Positions 34,974 to 45,571 are shown, counted from the stretch's first letter. The stretch is DNA of 64,000 bases from Bacteroidia bacterium (GCA_030426665.1 JAUHYD010000008.1:1-64000), one strand, 5' to 3'. The notes: generated by a model not told the origin, from the letters alone. Made by a program: numbers and translations.

Positions 34974-37900
34974 TTACTGCTCCATCACAAAATGGAACAC
35001 TTTCTGCCCTTCTTCTGTTCTTAATGTCAGTATGTACATACCATTGGCCAACGACTTGTCCATTTCTATCTTCGTATCTAATTCACCACGTTTAGCTCTT
35101 ATTACGCCTTTGTATACTACCTGACCCAGCATATTAGTTATGTCTGCATTGATGTCGGCATCCTTAGCTATACCCATCGTTCCTTTTACCGTAAACGTTC
35201 CACGGTTAGGATTTGGTATTAGTCTGATATCGCTTGCTTTCATTCCCTGCGTACTGCTGCTTGCCAGCGGCGCTATTGAGATGAATACCCAGCCATGCGT
35301 ACCTACATTTGCACATACACCGCTGCTTGTAACTACGCAGGTAATAGAGTCGTAGTCATTGAAGACTGCTGTGTATATATCTGACGTTGCACCCGGAATA
35401 TCGTAGCCGTTACGCTTCCATTGATACTTAGGCGACGGGCCTGCTCCTGTTACCGATGTCAGCAATGTTACCGGTTTACCTTCTTCCACTACGAATCCGG
35501 GGTCTGGATAAACAGAGACATGTGGAATGATGATTGAGTCTACACTCATGTTCACCACGCCACTCATAACAGTGTCTGATAAGCGACAACGATAATTGCT
35601 CACCATCTCGCAGTATACTTCGTCCGCATTAACCGGTACATAAGTGTAGGTGTCTCCTGTGCCAACCACACTACCATTTATCAACCACCTGTATGTTGGT
35701 GCTGTACCGCCGTACATCGGAGTTGCTGTAAAGGTTGTCGGGTTAAACTGACATACTGTATCGTTCGGTGTCACCAATACGCTTGCGACCGGCACCTCGT
35801 TTGGTAGCACTGTCAGCACTTTGGTTGCTGTTGCAGTTGGAACGGATGCGCACTCAGCACTACCCGTCATAACCACAGACACTACATCTCCATTGGCAGG
35901 TACAAAGCTGTAGCTGCTTGTTGTGCTAACGTTTACGCCGTTTACCTTCCACAAGTAGGCTGGTGTTGGCCCTTCATTCGTTGCTATCGGCGTTATCAAT
36001 ACCGGTTGACCGGGACATAGACTATCGTACGGAGTAGTGCCGACAGCTACCGATGGCGTTACCAGTGGCCTGATGATGACCGTTGCTGTACCCCTCATAT
36101 CCTTCGTACAACTGCTCGTTACATTGGTGGCCTGCACACTATACACCCCAGCTGCTGTATGCAATCCGAAGCTAATGGGCGACCCGGTACCTGAGCGGTA
36201 ACCAGTGGCTGTAGCACCGTGATACAGAACATAGCTAACACCCGGCTGTGAACCACTCAAGCCAATATCTACTCCTGTACCACCTGCGCAATACTTACCC
36301 GTATCAGTCACCGTAACATCAAACACCGTAGGTAATGGCTGTACTGTAACTTCTCTTGTTGCCTGACAACCCGTTGTAGGTAGTCGATAGCTGATAACGG
36401 TAGTTCCCAATGATACCGAAGTCAACACTCCGGTTGCAGCACCGATCGTAGCCACCGATGTGGTTCCGCTGTACCAAACACCACCGGGCAATGTATCGGT
36501 AAATGTATTAGAAGAGCCAATACAAATGTGTGGGTTACCCTGTATAGGGTAAGGAGTCTGATTCACGGTAATTGGCTTGGTACGCATACAGCCGGTACCA
36601 CCGATTGCATAAGTAATATTTACCGTGCCCGCATTTTCGCCCAAAACCACACCGGACGTTAAGCCTATAGTAGCAATATGCGTATCAGGGCTAACCCATG
36701 TTCCGTCTGTTGATGTTGTAAACAATACTATTGTAGCATCCTCACACACCTGATCCGGGCCGGTGATTACACCCGGAAGTGGGTTAACCGTAATCGTATG
36801 TACATTGAAGCAACCGGTACCTACAGAGTAGGTAACAACTGCAGTACCTGCTGATACACCTACAACGACACCCGTAGCAGGATCAATAGTAGCACGGGTA
36901 TTGCTGATGCTCCAAATACCACCGGCAACAGGGTTGGTCATAACTGTCGTATCGTTCACACAAACAGTAGGCGCTCCGCTTATAACTGATGGAAGTGTAA
37001 TGACGGTTACTTCCGCCGTTGCATTACAACCGGAACCCAGAGTATAGGTAACAGGTATCACACCCGCGCGGATACCACTTACAACACCGGTAGCACTATT
37101 AATAGAGCCGTATGAAGCTCCTGACGCTCCGGCAGTCCAATATCCTCCTGCAGGACCGCTATGCAAATTGGTTGCAAAACCTGCACAAACACCCAACGAA
37201 CCTGTAATAGGGTCAGGGTTTGCATTAATGGTCATCGGGAAGGTTATCTGACAACTTGTTGGCAAAACATATGAAATGACCACATTGCCTGGAGCAACAC
37301 CCGTAACAACACCGGAAGCATCGACAGTAGCGATAGCAGTATCGCTGCTCATCCAGCTACCGCCCGGTGTAGGGTTAGTGAGCGTCGTACTCCCGTCAAC
37401 ACAAATATCCGTGAGGCCTGAAATAGCAGACGGAAGCGGATTAACGGTAACATTCTGTGTTTTCAAACAACTGGTTGGAAGCGTGTACGTAATAGTTGCT
37501 GTACCTGCGTAGACACCTGTCAACACGCCTGTACTTGCATCAATACTCGCCAAAGAAGGATTCGAACTACTCCATGCTCCTCCTGTATAACTGTCATATA
37601 ATGTGATTGTCAGCCCTTCGCATACTTGCGGCGTTCCGGTAATGTCATCCGGAAGTGGATTAACGGTAACTACCACACTTGAATTACAACCTGACCCCAG
37701 AGAATAACGAATAGTCGCTGTCAATCCTGTTGCACCACCGTCGACTCCACAGTATACTCCGGTTGCCGGGTCAATGGTTGCAATGGATACATTGTCACTG
37801 CTCCATGTGCCGCCGGGAGTAATATTAGTAAGGGTCTGACAAAGACCGAGACATACCTCTCTCGGACCGGCATTACCTGATGGTATCGGGTTAACGGTTA

Positions 37901-40900
37901 TATTCTTAACGGAAGAACAACCTGTTGAGAGAACATAAGTTATATCAACGTTGCCGTCTACAAGGGCATCTACATATCCTGCACTTACATCTACAGGCAT
38001 GATAGCCGTATTACTACTGCTCCACACACCACCACCGATGGTATTGTAAAGTGTATCGTGTTGGCCCACGCACATCGTGTTGGGTCCGGTAATGGGATAT
38101 GGTGCCAGAATCAAAAATACGCTCTTTGACGTGCTACAACCCGTAGGCAGCGTATAAATAATATCGGTAGTGTCTACATGCTCGCCATACACAACTCCCC
38201 CAACGGAATCTACAATACTTATTATTGTATCATTGGCGCTCGACCAAATACCGCCCGGCGTTGCATTCATATAAGTAGCCGTACTAAAGTTACAGAAGGC
38301 ATCGCTTCCCGTAATAGGCCCCGGTAACGGATTGACTGTCACCTGCACACTACGGGTACATCCGGTCACAGGAAGTGTGTACATAACATCAGCCGTTCCG
38401 ACTACTAATCCGCTTACCAGCCCGGTATCATTTATCGGTGCAATAAGGGTATCACTACTGCTCCATGTACCACCGCTGCTAGTTGTAGATAATAATGAAG
38501 TAAACCCGATACAAACGCCGGGATTACCTGTTATAGGCGCCGGCTGTGGATTTATTGTAATTGCTCTCGTTGTTTTGCAACCAATTCCCTGAGTATAGGT
38601 TATTGTAGCGACACCTGCGTTATTGCCGAAGACCGCACCCGAGGTAGGGTCAACGGTAACAAACGAACCGGAGCCACTCCACGTACCACCCGCCGGCGTA
38701 CTGCTCAGCATAACAGAAGATTGTTCACACACTTCTGTCGGACCGGCAATAGCTGTTGGCAATGCATGTACCGTTACCATCTTAACCTGATAACAACCAG
38801 TAGGTATCGTATAGCTGATGTACGCCGTTCCGGCTGCTATGCCTGTAACTATGCCGGTGGTTGGCGCAACCGTTGCCGTAGCCACATCGCTACTTGTCCA
38901 GGTACCACCAGGGCTTGCGTTGCTAAGCGTAATTGTCTGTCCGACACATACATTATCGGCAGGACCGGTAACAGGCAATGGCGGTGTATTTACCGATACT
39001 ACCGCCGTTGTGTAACAACTTGTTCCCAATTGGTAAGTAATTGTGGCAGTAGAGCCTGCCGTAACACCCGTTACAACGCCTGATGATGCATCTACAGAAG
39101 CATTGCCGGGCATGCTGCTTGTCCATGTACCGCCTGTCGGAGTGCTACTCAATGGAGTGGTTAGTCCGACACACGCCTGAAGGACCCCGGTAATTGAAGT
39201 CGGGAGACCGTTTACTGTAACTGTTTCGGTAACCCTGCAACCGGTAGGTAGCGTATAGCTGATCAATGAAGTACCCGCATTAATTCCGGACACAACTCCC
39301 GTAACACTTCCAATCGTAGCCGTCGAAGTTGTTGCGGACGTCCAGGTACCGCCGGTTGTCGAGCTGCTTAAAGTTTCTGAGTTTCCTTCGCACATCACGG
39401 CAGTTCCCGTTATAGCGCCGGGAAGTGGGTTGACCGTTACTTCTCTTGTATTGAAACAACCGGTACCAACCGTATAAGTTACTGTTGCCGTTCCAGAGAC
39501 CACTGCCGCAGTTACTACCCCTGTAGTCAACCCTATCGAAGCAGTAGCCGGAGCACTTGACGTCCATGTTCCGCCGGCAGGTGTACAATTGAGGGTTGTT
39601 GTTCCACTTTCACAAACATTGGCGTTGCCGGTAATAAAGCCCGGCAAGCTGAGAACGGTTACTGTTCTTGTTGTGTAACAGCCTGTAGGTAGCGTATATG
39701 TGACTGTGGTTGTACCGTTTGTCAAACCTGTTACCACTCCACCACTATTAATCGTTCCTACAGCCGGTGTGCTGCTGCTCCATGCACCACCGGTAGACGT
39801 GGTACTCAAAGTTGTGTTTTGACCAACACATACATTTGAAGTACCGGATATCGCAGCCGGCAACGGATTGACCGTTGCTATAGAGGTGCGACTACATCCT
39901 GTTGGCAATGTATAGATAATTGATGCTGTTCCGGCCGAAATTCCGTTCATGACGCCGGAGCCCAAAGAAATTGTAGCAATACCTGTTGACAGGCTAGACC
40001 AGGTACCGCCGGAAGGTGCTCCGGAAAGTGTGCTGCTGCCACCCTCACAAACCTGAAGAGAGCCACCGATTCCCGTTGGCAAACCACTTACCAATACTGT
40101 CGTTGTTCGATAACAGCCGGAGGGCAACGTATAAGATATTATCACCGTACCCGGTAGCACGCCTGTTACAACCCCCGTCGTAAAGCCCACAGAAGCATTA
40201 CCATTGCTGGCGCTCCATGTACCGCCCGGAGTGGTTGAAGACAATGTTATCGTTGACCCTACGCAAACGTTCGTACCACCGGTAACCGGGGCCGGTAACG
40301 GGTTAACCGTCAATGTCTCTGTTGTCCGACAACCTGAAGGTAGTGTGTACGAAACAGTGGTAGTACCTGATGATAACGTAGTAACATTACCCGTACCTAC
40401 GCCAACTGTTGCAACTGCAACATCGCTGCTGAACCATACGCCACCGCCCGGCGATGATGTAAGCGTAGTAGCACTTCCCTGGCAAAGGGAGAATGTTCCA
40501 CCAATGGCGCCCGGCAAAGGATTTACGGTTACATCCTTAGTGCTGATACATCCCGAACCAAGAGAATAAGTTATCGAAGTGGTACCTGCGTTATTGCCGG
40601 TCAACACTCCTGTGCTAACATCAATCGTACCAACTATCGGAACGCTACTGGTCCATGAGCCTCCAACCGCACTATTCGTCAACGTAATATTATTACCTAC
40701 ACAAACCTCATCCGGACCACCTATGGCACCCGGAATCGCATTGACTGTAACGACTGCCGTTGTAGAACAGCCGGAAACTGTGTAACTAATTGTCGATGTT
40801 CCCGCTGAGACCCCACCAATAAGACCAGGGCTCAACACACTGGCTACGGTTGTCGTACCGGAAACCCATGTACCCCCCGGCGTAGTACTAGCCAACGTAG

Positions 40901-43676
40901 TAGTGAAGCCGACACATAAACCAAGGCTACCCGTGATAGCCGCAGGCCCTGCATTAACAGTTACTGTGGTTGTTGTAAAACATCCGGTGCCCAACACATA
41001 ACTAACAGTTGTCGTACCTGCTGACATTCCGGTTAAAACGCCGGAAGCAGAGATAGTACCGACGGCAAGATTGGAGCTACTCCAGGTACCGGACGGCGTC
41101 GCATCCATCAGGGCAATATCATTGCCCGAACAAACTACGGTTGGTCCGCTAATAGCAGAAGGTGGTGTGTTCACCGTTACCACAGTAGTAGTGGTGCATC
41201 CGGCAGAAGAAGTATAAGTGATAGTAGCAGTACCCCCCATAACACCAGTCACGACGCCACTTGTTGAGCCCACTGTCGCTATCCCTGACGATGACGAACT
41301 CCACGTGCCGCCGCCGGTAGCACTACTTAATGTCGTGTTACCACCCTGACACATCGAGAGTGTACCGGTAATAGTTGCCGGCAGAGGATTAACCGTTATA
41401 CTTTTTGTTGTGATACAACCGGAAGGTGTCGTATATGTAATAGTATCTACTCCGGAAGACACACCCGTCACAATGCCTGACCCTACCCCAATTGTTGCAA
41501 TAGCGCTACTGCTACTGCTCCAGGTACCACCCGTTATCGGGTGACTTAAGGTAAAGGTCAATCCCTGACAAACAGTTGAATCCCCGACAATGGGAGCCGG
41601 AGCGGCAGTAACAGTAATAATTTTTGTTGCGTTACACCCTGCACTCAGGGAATAAGTTATTGTTGTTGTACCAGAAGACACACCACAAGTGACACCGGTT
41701 GTGGAACCTACTGTCCCGACAGCAGTATTGCTGCTGCTCCAGGTGCCGCCGGCAGTACTATTGGTAAGTGTAATACACGAGCCCGGGCATATTGTAGATG
41801 GTCCGACTATAGCAGTTGGAGAAGAAACAACCGTCAAGGTAGTTGCTATAGAACATCCGGCAACACGATAACTTATAGTTGTCGTACCAATTGAAACACC
41901 ACACGCCACACCGGTTATAACACCAACAGTGGCAACTGAGGGAGAACTACTTGTCCACAAACCTCCGGGTGTAGTGCTTGACAATGTTGTACAGGCGCCC
42001 ACACATACACTTGCCGACCCCGTTATAGGATCCGGAAGCGGGTTAACGGATACTACGGATGTAACAAAACAACCACTACCCATGTCATACGTAATAGTCG
42101 CTGTACCGACAGACATACCAGTCACAACTCCTGTAGTTGAACCAACCGTTGCCGTCGTGACGTCACTACTGCTCCACGTACCACCAGGGAGGGAGTTTGA
42201 CAATGTAGTTGTAGCCCCAAGACAGGCCACAAGAATTCCTGAAATGGCAGCAGGTGTAGGGGTAACAGTCACTACAGTAAAAGAACTACACCCTGATACA
42301 GTATAAAAAATGGTAGCGGTACCTGCGGTACCCCCCGTTACTATGCCTGATGTGCTTCCGACCGTAGCCACTGTGGGATTGTCACTACTCCATGTGCCAC
42401 CGGGACTACTGCTGGATAATGTTGTAGTATAACCGGTACAGACTGACGTAGAGCCGGTTATCGATGCAACCGAAGGGTTTACTGTGATACTTGCAGTGTC
42501 AGACGCCGTACAACCAAAGCTGTTAGTAACCGTTGCGACATAATTATAGACTGTCGCGGTAGTGACGGTTGTCGGGTGCACGTAAACTGTCGTTGTCGAA
42601 CTGCCCGTATAGGGAGTTGTAAAGCTTCCGTCGAGAAAGAGGTCTGTGGCAGGAGACCACGTGGATGCTACAGAAGAGGTAAGCGTAAGGCTGCCACCGT
42701 TACACATAGATGTTGTTGCAGGGGTGATTACCGGCGGTGCCGGTGTCGGGTTCAATGTTACGGTAGTAGATGCTGTAGTTGTACAGGTACCGTTAGTTGC
42801 TGCAAATACATAAATTCCTGTCATACCGGAAGTCATGCCAGTAAGTGTTGGAGAAAGCTCGGTTGACGTGAAGCCCGCCGGGCCGGTCCAGGAATAAGAC
42901 GAACCCGTGGTAGTACCTGTCAGCGTGATGCTACCTCCGGGACATGCAGGACCATCGTTTGAAGCCGTAGCCGGCACATCGCATTGCGACCACCGCATTA
43001 TCGTTCCAGAATCAGGCACCGTAGAGTGACTAGCGTACCAAGACCCGGCTGTCGCAGTAGCATAACCCGGGTTTACAGTCTTGTAATCAGAAGTACCATT
43101 CGAAATTCCGATTGTTGCGGTTAAACTTGCTAAAGTCTTTGGTCCGTACCAGTACTCAATAATATTTGTCCCTTCGTATAGCTTTACTTGAAAAGTACAT
43201 CTACCGGTTCCGGATGTCCACGGAGAAGGATTCCCTTTCCAATTCGTATACTGAATGGTAAAAATGCGGTTTGGTGACGTCCCCGTGGTTTGGTAATACG
43301 CGTTACTGCCGGAACCGGACATATCATCCCAGAACATCATTAATACACCAACACCCGGAATACTGCCCGGTGTATTCGTATATGTAGCAGATGCGGAATT
43401 TGCTAGTGAAAGCCAACAGTGATTACTTGCAGAAAGCTGTGTATAACTTGTTCCGCAATAAACAAACGTAAACCCAATCGGAATAAACCGTGTAGTTCTA
43501 TCCAGCACAGAGGCTCCCAACGGAGTTCCGCCGCCAACAATTGTTCCAGTACTAGATATATCAGCAAATGCTCCCGATAGAAGTGTATAGTTGTATGTGG
43601 ATGTCTGCGCCGATGCCCTCGATAGAAAAGCCACAGCCAGCAATACCAGCATTTTACGTAGGATAAAAGTATTCAT
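34974..43676 (-). CDS. giant T9SS-sorted surface protein with 28 Ig-like (Big) repeats
   Basis: A 2900-residue secreted protein. Order: signal peptide (1-23, ending SRASAQ); an N-terminal beta-sandwich of about 210 residues (FIPIGFTFVYCGTSYTQLSA, EYWYGPKTLASLTATIG); two PKD/Ig-like domains with paired Cys (about 240-405); 28 Big-type repeats of about 72 residues (408-2445), each reading roughly I-x-G, C-x-G, T-L, GG-x-W-S-S, A-T-V, G-V-V-x-G, G-T-x-x-I-T-Y, GC; four or so further Ig-like domains; and a type A sorting domain (from IPNPNRGTFTVKGT to FHFVMEQ). Two Cys per repeat probably form a disulfide. The protein would be exported by type IX secretion and serve as a stalk or adhesin. The gene is monocistronic. 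Confidence 0.92.
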   Translation of the reverse strand: MNTFILRKMLVLLAVAFLSRASAQTSTYNYTLLSGAFADISSTGTIVGGGTPLGASVLDRTTRFIPIGFTFVYCGTSYTQLSASNHCWLSLANSASATYTNTPGSIPGVGVLMMFWDDMSGSGSNAYYQTTGTSPNRIFTIQYTNWKGNPSPWTSGTGRCTFQVKLYEGTNIIEYWYGPKTLASLTATIGISNGTSDYKTVNPGYATATAGSWYASHSTVPDSGTIMRWSQCDVPATASNDGPACPGGSITLTGTTTGSSYSWTGPAGFTSTELSPTLTGMTSGMTGIYVFAATNGTCTTTASTTVTLNPTPAPPVITPATTSMCNGGSLTLTSSVASTWSPATDLFLDGSFTTPYTGSSTTTVYVHPTTVTTATVYNYVATVTNSFGCTASDTASITVNPSVASITGSTSVCTGYTTTLSSSSPGGTWSSDNPTVATVGSTSGIVTGGTAGTATIFYTVSGCSSFTVVTVTPTPAAISGILVACLGATTTLSNSLPGGTWSSSDVTTATVGSTTGVVTGMSVGTATITYDMGSGCFVTSVVSVNPLPDPITGSASVCVGACTTLSSTTPGGLWTSSSPSVATVGVITGVACGVSIGTTTISYRVAGCSIATTLTVVSSPTAIVGPSTICPGSCITLTNSTAGGTWSSSNTAVGTVGSTTGVTCGVSSGTTTITYSLSAGCNATKIITVTAAPAPIVGDSTVCQGLTFTLSHPITGGTWSSSSSAIATIGVGSGIVTGVSSGVDTITYTTPSGCITTKSITVNPLPATITGTLSMCQGGNTTLSSATGGGTWSSSSSGIATVGSTSGVVTGVMGGTATITYTSSAGCTTTTVVTVNTPPSAISGPTVVCSGNDIALMDATPSGTWSSSNLAVGTISASGVLTGMSAGTTTVSYVLGTGCFTTTTVTVNAGPAAITGSLGLCVGFTTTLASTTPGGTWVSGTTTVASVLSPGLIGGVSAGTSTISYTVSGCSTTAVVTVNAIPGAIGGPDEVCVGNNITLTNSAVGGSWTSSVPIVGTIDVSTGVLTGNNAGTTSITYSLGSGCISTKDVTVNPLPGAIGGTFSLCQGSATTLTSSPGGGVWFSSDVAVATVGVGTGNVTTLSSGTTTVSYTLPSGCRTTETLTVNPLPAPVTGGTNVCVGSTITLSSTTPGGTWSASNGNASVGFTTGVVTGVLPGTVIISYTLPSGCYRTTTVLVSGLPTGIGGSLQVCEGGSSTLSGAPSGGTWSSLSTGIATISLGSGVMNGISAGTASIIYTLPTGCSRTSIATVNPLPAAISGTSNVCVGQNTTLSTTSTGGAWSSSTPAVGTINSGGVVTGLTNGTTTVTYTLPTGCYTTRTVTVLSLPGFITGNANVCESGTTTLNCTPAGGTWTSSAPATASIGLTTGVVTAAVVSGTATVTYTVGTGCFNTREVTVNPLPGAITGTAVMCEGNSETLSSSTTGGTWTSATTSTATIGSVTGVVSGINAGTSLISYTLPTGCRVTETVTVNGLPTSITGVLQACVGLTTPLSSTPTGGTWTSSMPGNASVDASSGVVTGVTAGSTATITYQLGTSCYTTAVVSVNTPPLPVTGPADNVCVGQTITLSNASPGGTWTSSDVATATVAPTTGIVTGIAAGTAYISYTIPTGCYQVKMVTVHALPTAIAGPTEVCEQSSVMLSSTPAGGTWSGSGSFVTVDPTSGAVFGNNAGVATITYTQGIGCKTTRAITINPQPAPITGNPGVCIGFTSLLSTTSSGGTWSSSDTLIAPINDTGLVSGLVVGTADVMYTLPVTGCTRSVQVTVNPLPGPITGSDAFCNFSTATYMNATPGGIWSSANDTIISIVDSVGGVVYGEHVDTTDIIYTLPTGCSTSKSVFLILAPYPITGPNTMCVGQHDTLYNTIGGGVWSSSNTAIMPVDVSAGYVDALVDGNVDITYVLSTGCSSVKNITVNPIPSGNAGPREVCLGLCQTLTNITPGGTWSSDNVSIATIDPATGVYCGVDGGATGLTATIRYSLGSGCNSSVVVTVNPLPDDITGTPQVCEGLTITLYDSYTGGAWSSSNPSLASIDASTGVLTGVYAGTATITYTLPTSCLKTQNVTVNPLPSAISGLTDICVDGSTTLTNPTPGGSWMSSDTAIATVDASGVVTGVAPGNVVISYVLPTSCQITFPMTINANPDPITGSLGVCAGFATNLHSGPAGGYWTAGASGASYGSINSATGVVSGIRAGVIPVTYTLGSGCNATAEVTVITLPSVISGAPTVCVNDTTVMTNPVAGGIWSISNTRATIDPATGVVVGVSAGTAVVTYSVGTGCFNVHTITVNPLPGVITGPDQVCEDATIVLFTTSTDGTWVSPDTHIATIGLTSGVVLGENAGTVNITYAIGGTGCMRTKPITVNQTPYPIQGNPHICIGSSNTFTDTLPGGVWYSGTTSVATIGAATGVLTSVSLGTTVISYRLPTTGCQATREVTVQPLPTVFDVTVTDTGKYCAGGTGVDIGLSGSQPGVSYVLYHGATATGYRSGTGSPISFGLHTAAGVYSVQATNVTSSCTKDMRGTATVIIRPLVTPSVAVGTTPYDSLCPGQPVLITPIATNEGPTPAYLWKVNGVNVSTTSSYSFVPANGDVVSVVMTGSAECASVPTATATKVLTVLPNEVPVASVLVTPNDTVCQFNPTTFTATPMYGGTAPTYRWLINGSVVGTGDTYTYVPVNADEVYCEMVSNYRCRLSDTVMSGVVNMSVDSIIIPHVSVYPDPGFVVEEGKPVTLLTSVTGAGPSPKYQWKRNGYDIPGATSDIYTAVFNDYDSITCVVTSSGVCANVGTHGWVFISIAPLASSSTQGMKASDIRLIPNPNRGTFTVKGTMGIAKDADINADITNMLGQVVYKGVIRAKRGELDTKIEMDKSLANGMYILTLRTEEGQKVFHFVMEQ
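36340..42455 (-). repeat. 28 diverged ~215-bp tandem repeats (Big domains)
   Basis: Internal repeats of the giant surface protein. At protein level every unit keeps GG-x-W and two Cys; at DNA level the units are clearly diverged, so the array is old or under diversifying drift, in contrast to the fresh 114-bp array at 2-343. Confidence 0.9.
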
Positions 43677-43983
43677 ATATAATTATTACATTTTCAAAAA
43701 CAACCGCAGTTAAAGTCTAACTGATAAATATATGTATATTTCTTCTTTTCAACAAGTTTTCGGTTTGAGGTTTCAAATCCTAGTAACCAACAGTTAATTT
43801 CGCTGCTTTATTCTTGTATTTTGGCGTAGAATCAACAGTAAAAGTTAGGAATATAATAAATATTTTTTACATCAATACAATTCGTTTGACGCTTTAATCC
43901 TTCGGGAAACACTGCAAGAAAAACATTATAGCGGCGCAACAATTCGTACGTAAATTGCGCAACTACTATAATTGAAACTATTA
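43677..43983. other. divergent intergenic region, surface protein / dnaJ-like
   Basis: About 305 AT-rich bases between divergent genes. No TAnnTTTG element with correct spacing was found on either strand, and no hairpin or operator-like palindrome stands out. Confidence 0.4.
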
Positions 43984-44850
43984 ATGGAGTATAAAGATTA
44001 CTACAAGGTTCTGGACGTCAACAAAACTTCTTCGCAGGATGAAATAAAGAAGGCTTATCGCAAACTTGCTGTCAAATACCACCCGGATAAAAACCCGGGC
44101 AACCCAACAGCTGAAGAACGCTTTAAAGACCTGAATGAGGCATATGACGTATTGTCAGACCCTTCAAAAAGGCAGAAATACGACAACCTTGGTAGCGATT
44201 GGCAACAATACTCAGCACGGGGTTCTTCCTATCACTACCGCAGAAGGCGAAGAAACGAGAGCAGTCACTTCTCTGACTTTTTTGAATCTTTTTTCGGGTA
44301 TGAAGAACCCTCTTTCCGTCGACGACCAACCAAGGGTCAGGATTATTCAGCACAAGCAACCATAACACTTGAAGAGGCATTTTCAGGAACATCCAGGCGA
44401 CTGAACCTAAACGGCACCAGGCTAAATCTGAATCTGAAACCCGGCATTGTAGACGGACAGGTACTAAAAATGTCGGGTCGTGGGGCACCAGGCGGAGGAG
44501 GAGGCCCGGCCGGCGATTTGTATGTAACGATTAACGTTGGAAAACACAATAAATTTACCAGAAAAGGAAATGACTTATATGGAGACGAGCCATTGGACGC
44601 ACTTACTGCAATTGTGGGCGGTAGCCTGACGGTGCACTCAATTAGCAAATCTGCCAATATTACGGTGCCGGAGGGAACCGACAGTAATAAAACATTCAGA
44701 CTAAAAGGAATGGGCATGCCGGATTATAACAATCCGGCAATGAGAGGCGATTATTACGCAAAACTGGTGATAAAAGTCCCCAAAAACCTGCCTGAAATAG
44801 ACAAAACAATTCTTCGAAACCTTAGAATAAAGATGGACAATCAGTCCTGA
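43984..44850 (+). CDS. DnaJ-like co-chaperone without zinc finger (CbpA type)
   Basis: A 288-residue J-domain protein from ATG 43984 (MEYKDYYKVLDVNKTSSQDE); a TTG four codons upstream is ignored because the J domain starts at this Met. The J domain spans 1-70 with HPD at 33-35; a short Arg/Ser/Phe-rich linker follows (YHYRRRRRNESSHFSDFFES); then two beta-sandwich substrate-binding domains (about 115-285, GQDYSAQATITLEEAFSGTS, VPEGTDSNKTFRLKGMGMP). The cysteine zinc finger of DnaJ is absent, as in CbpA. It would stimulate DnaK ATPase. No dnaK or grpE lies nearby. Confidence 0.93.
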   Translation: MEYKDYYKVLDVNKTSSQDEIKKAYRKLAVKYHPDKNPGNPTAEERFKDLNEAYDVLSDPSKRQKYDNLGSDWQQYSARGSSYHYRRRRRNESSHFSDFFESFFGYEEPSFRRRPTKGQDYSAQATITLEEAFSGTSRRLNLNGTRLNLNLKPGIVDGQVLKMSGRGAPGGGGGPAGDLYVTINVGKHNKFTRKGNDLYGDEPLDALTAIVGGSLTVHSISKSANITVPEGTDSNKTFRLKGMGMPDYNNPAMRGDYYAKLVIKVPKNLPEIDKTILRNLRIKMDNQS

Positions 44851-44867
44851 TTGCATAAAATCAGGAC
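44844..44867. terminator. inverted repeat between convergent genes
   Basis: Perfect 9-bp arms GTCCTGATT (44844-44852) and AATCAGGAC (44859-44867), loop GCATAA. It overlaps the stop codon of the dnaJ-like gene and has no strong T-run, so terminator function is only probable. Confidence 0.45.
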
Positions 44868-44872
44868 GACGG

Positions 44873-45532
44873 TTAGAAAACGTACATAATCCTGAAGCTG
44901 AACAAATTGTTTAGTTGACCGGTGGTTCCATAACCGTACCCTTCCGGAACCCGGTCTATCGGACGAATCGAAACCAATGAATACTGAAAACGCACATTTG
45001 CAATAAAGTTGCCATACAGCGTTCTGCTTACTCCAATAATGCCGCACACGTCTGAATTCCCAAACCGGTTCTTTTCTTCATCAATTACTACCGACGGAGT
45101 AGCAACAATCCATTCTTTAGTGCGTATCAATCGCGAATAAGAAACACCTCCCTCAAATGTCACAGCCTTCAACCGATACTGTAATGTAACCGGGACAGAT
45201 ACATAATCCAACCCGATGTGACAACGAGCAATATAGGTGCCGGCATACAGCGACTCTACCATTGCATCGCCAATACTTCCCTTCTGATCATACAACAACT
45301 CAATATCTGCTGACAATTTCTCTTTAAGATTAGCCCTTACAAAGAAGCCCGCAACCAACCCCGGCTTGGTATAACCGAAATACAAATCGCCGTCTACCTG
45401 AGCCAGATTCAAGCCTGCAACTATTCCACCGGAAAAAGCATCTCCCTCACTTTCATAATAGTTGCTCTGCCCCTTTGCCATACCACCGCAGGCAAACAGA
45501 AAAGTCGCCAATAATAATCGGAATGAAACCAT
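44873..45532 (-). CDS. outer-membrane beta-barrel protein (PorT-like family)
   Basis: A 219-residue protein from ATG 45532 (MVSFRLLLATFLFACGGMAKGQ), giving a clean signal peptide. The frame continues upstream to 45589, but a consensus promoter at 45540-45571 argues for the inner start. The mature part starts with GDAFSGGIVAGLNLAQVDGD, the opening strand typical of small PorT-type barrels, followed by alternating hydrophobic strands and a terminal Phe (SFRIMYVF). It should be an 8-10-stranded barrel in the outer membrane. No specific role can be assigned. The gene follows rpoN and a YjbR gene in the same direction. Confidence 0.8.
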   Translation of the reverse strand: MVSFRLLLATFLFACGGMAKGQSNYYESEGDAFSGGIVAGLNLAQVDGDLYFGYTKPGLVAGFFVRANLKEKLSADIELLYDQKGSIGDAMVESLYAGTYIARCHIGLDYVSVPVTLQYRLKAVTFEGGVSYSRLIRTKEWIVATPSVVIDEEKNRFGNSDVCGIIGVSRTLYGNFIANVRFQYSLVSIRPIDRVPEGYGYGTTGQLNNLFSFRIMYVF

Positions 45533-45539
45533 ATACGCA

Positions 45540-45571
45540 CAAAAGTAAAACATTGAAGCTCGTGCACCCAA
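45540..45571 (-). promoter_or_regulatory. promoter of the beta-barrel gene, almost leaderless
   Basis: On the minus strand TTG (45569-45571), 21 bases, TACTTTTG (45547 down to 45540). The predicted transcript would begin within a few bases of the ATG at 45532. Confidence 0.55.

Noticed and set aside
36340-42455. Dozens of plus-strand open frames opposite the giant surface-protein gene
   Set aside because: They are low-complexity Val/Thr/Pro- or Cys-rich translations of the antisense of the Ig repeats, a by-product of repeat codon structure.
43677-43983. Searched for a divergent promoter pair
   Set aside because: No TAnnTTTG element with correct orientation could be placed, so no promoter was called there.
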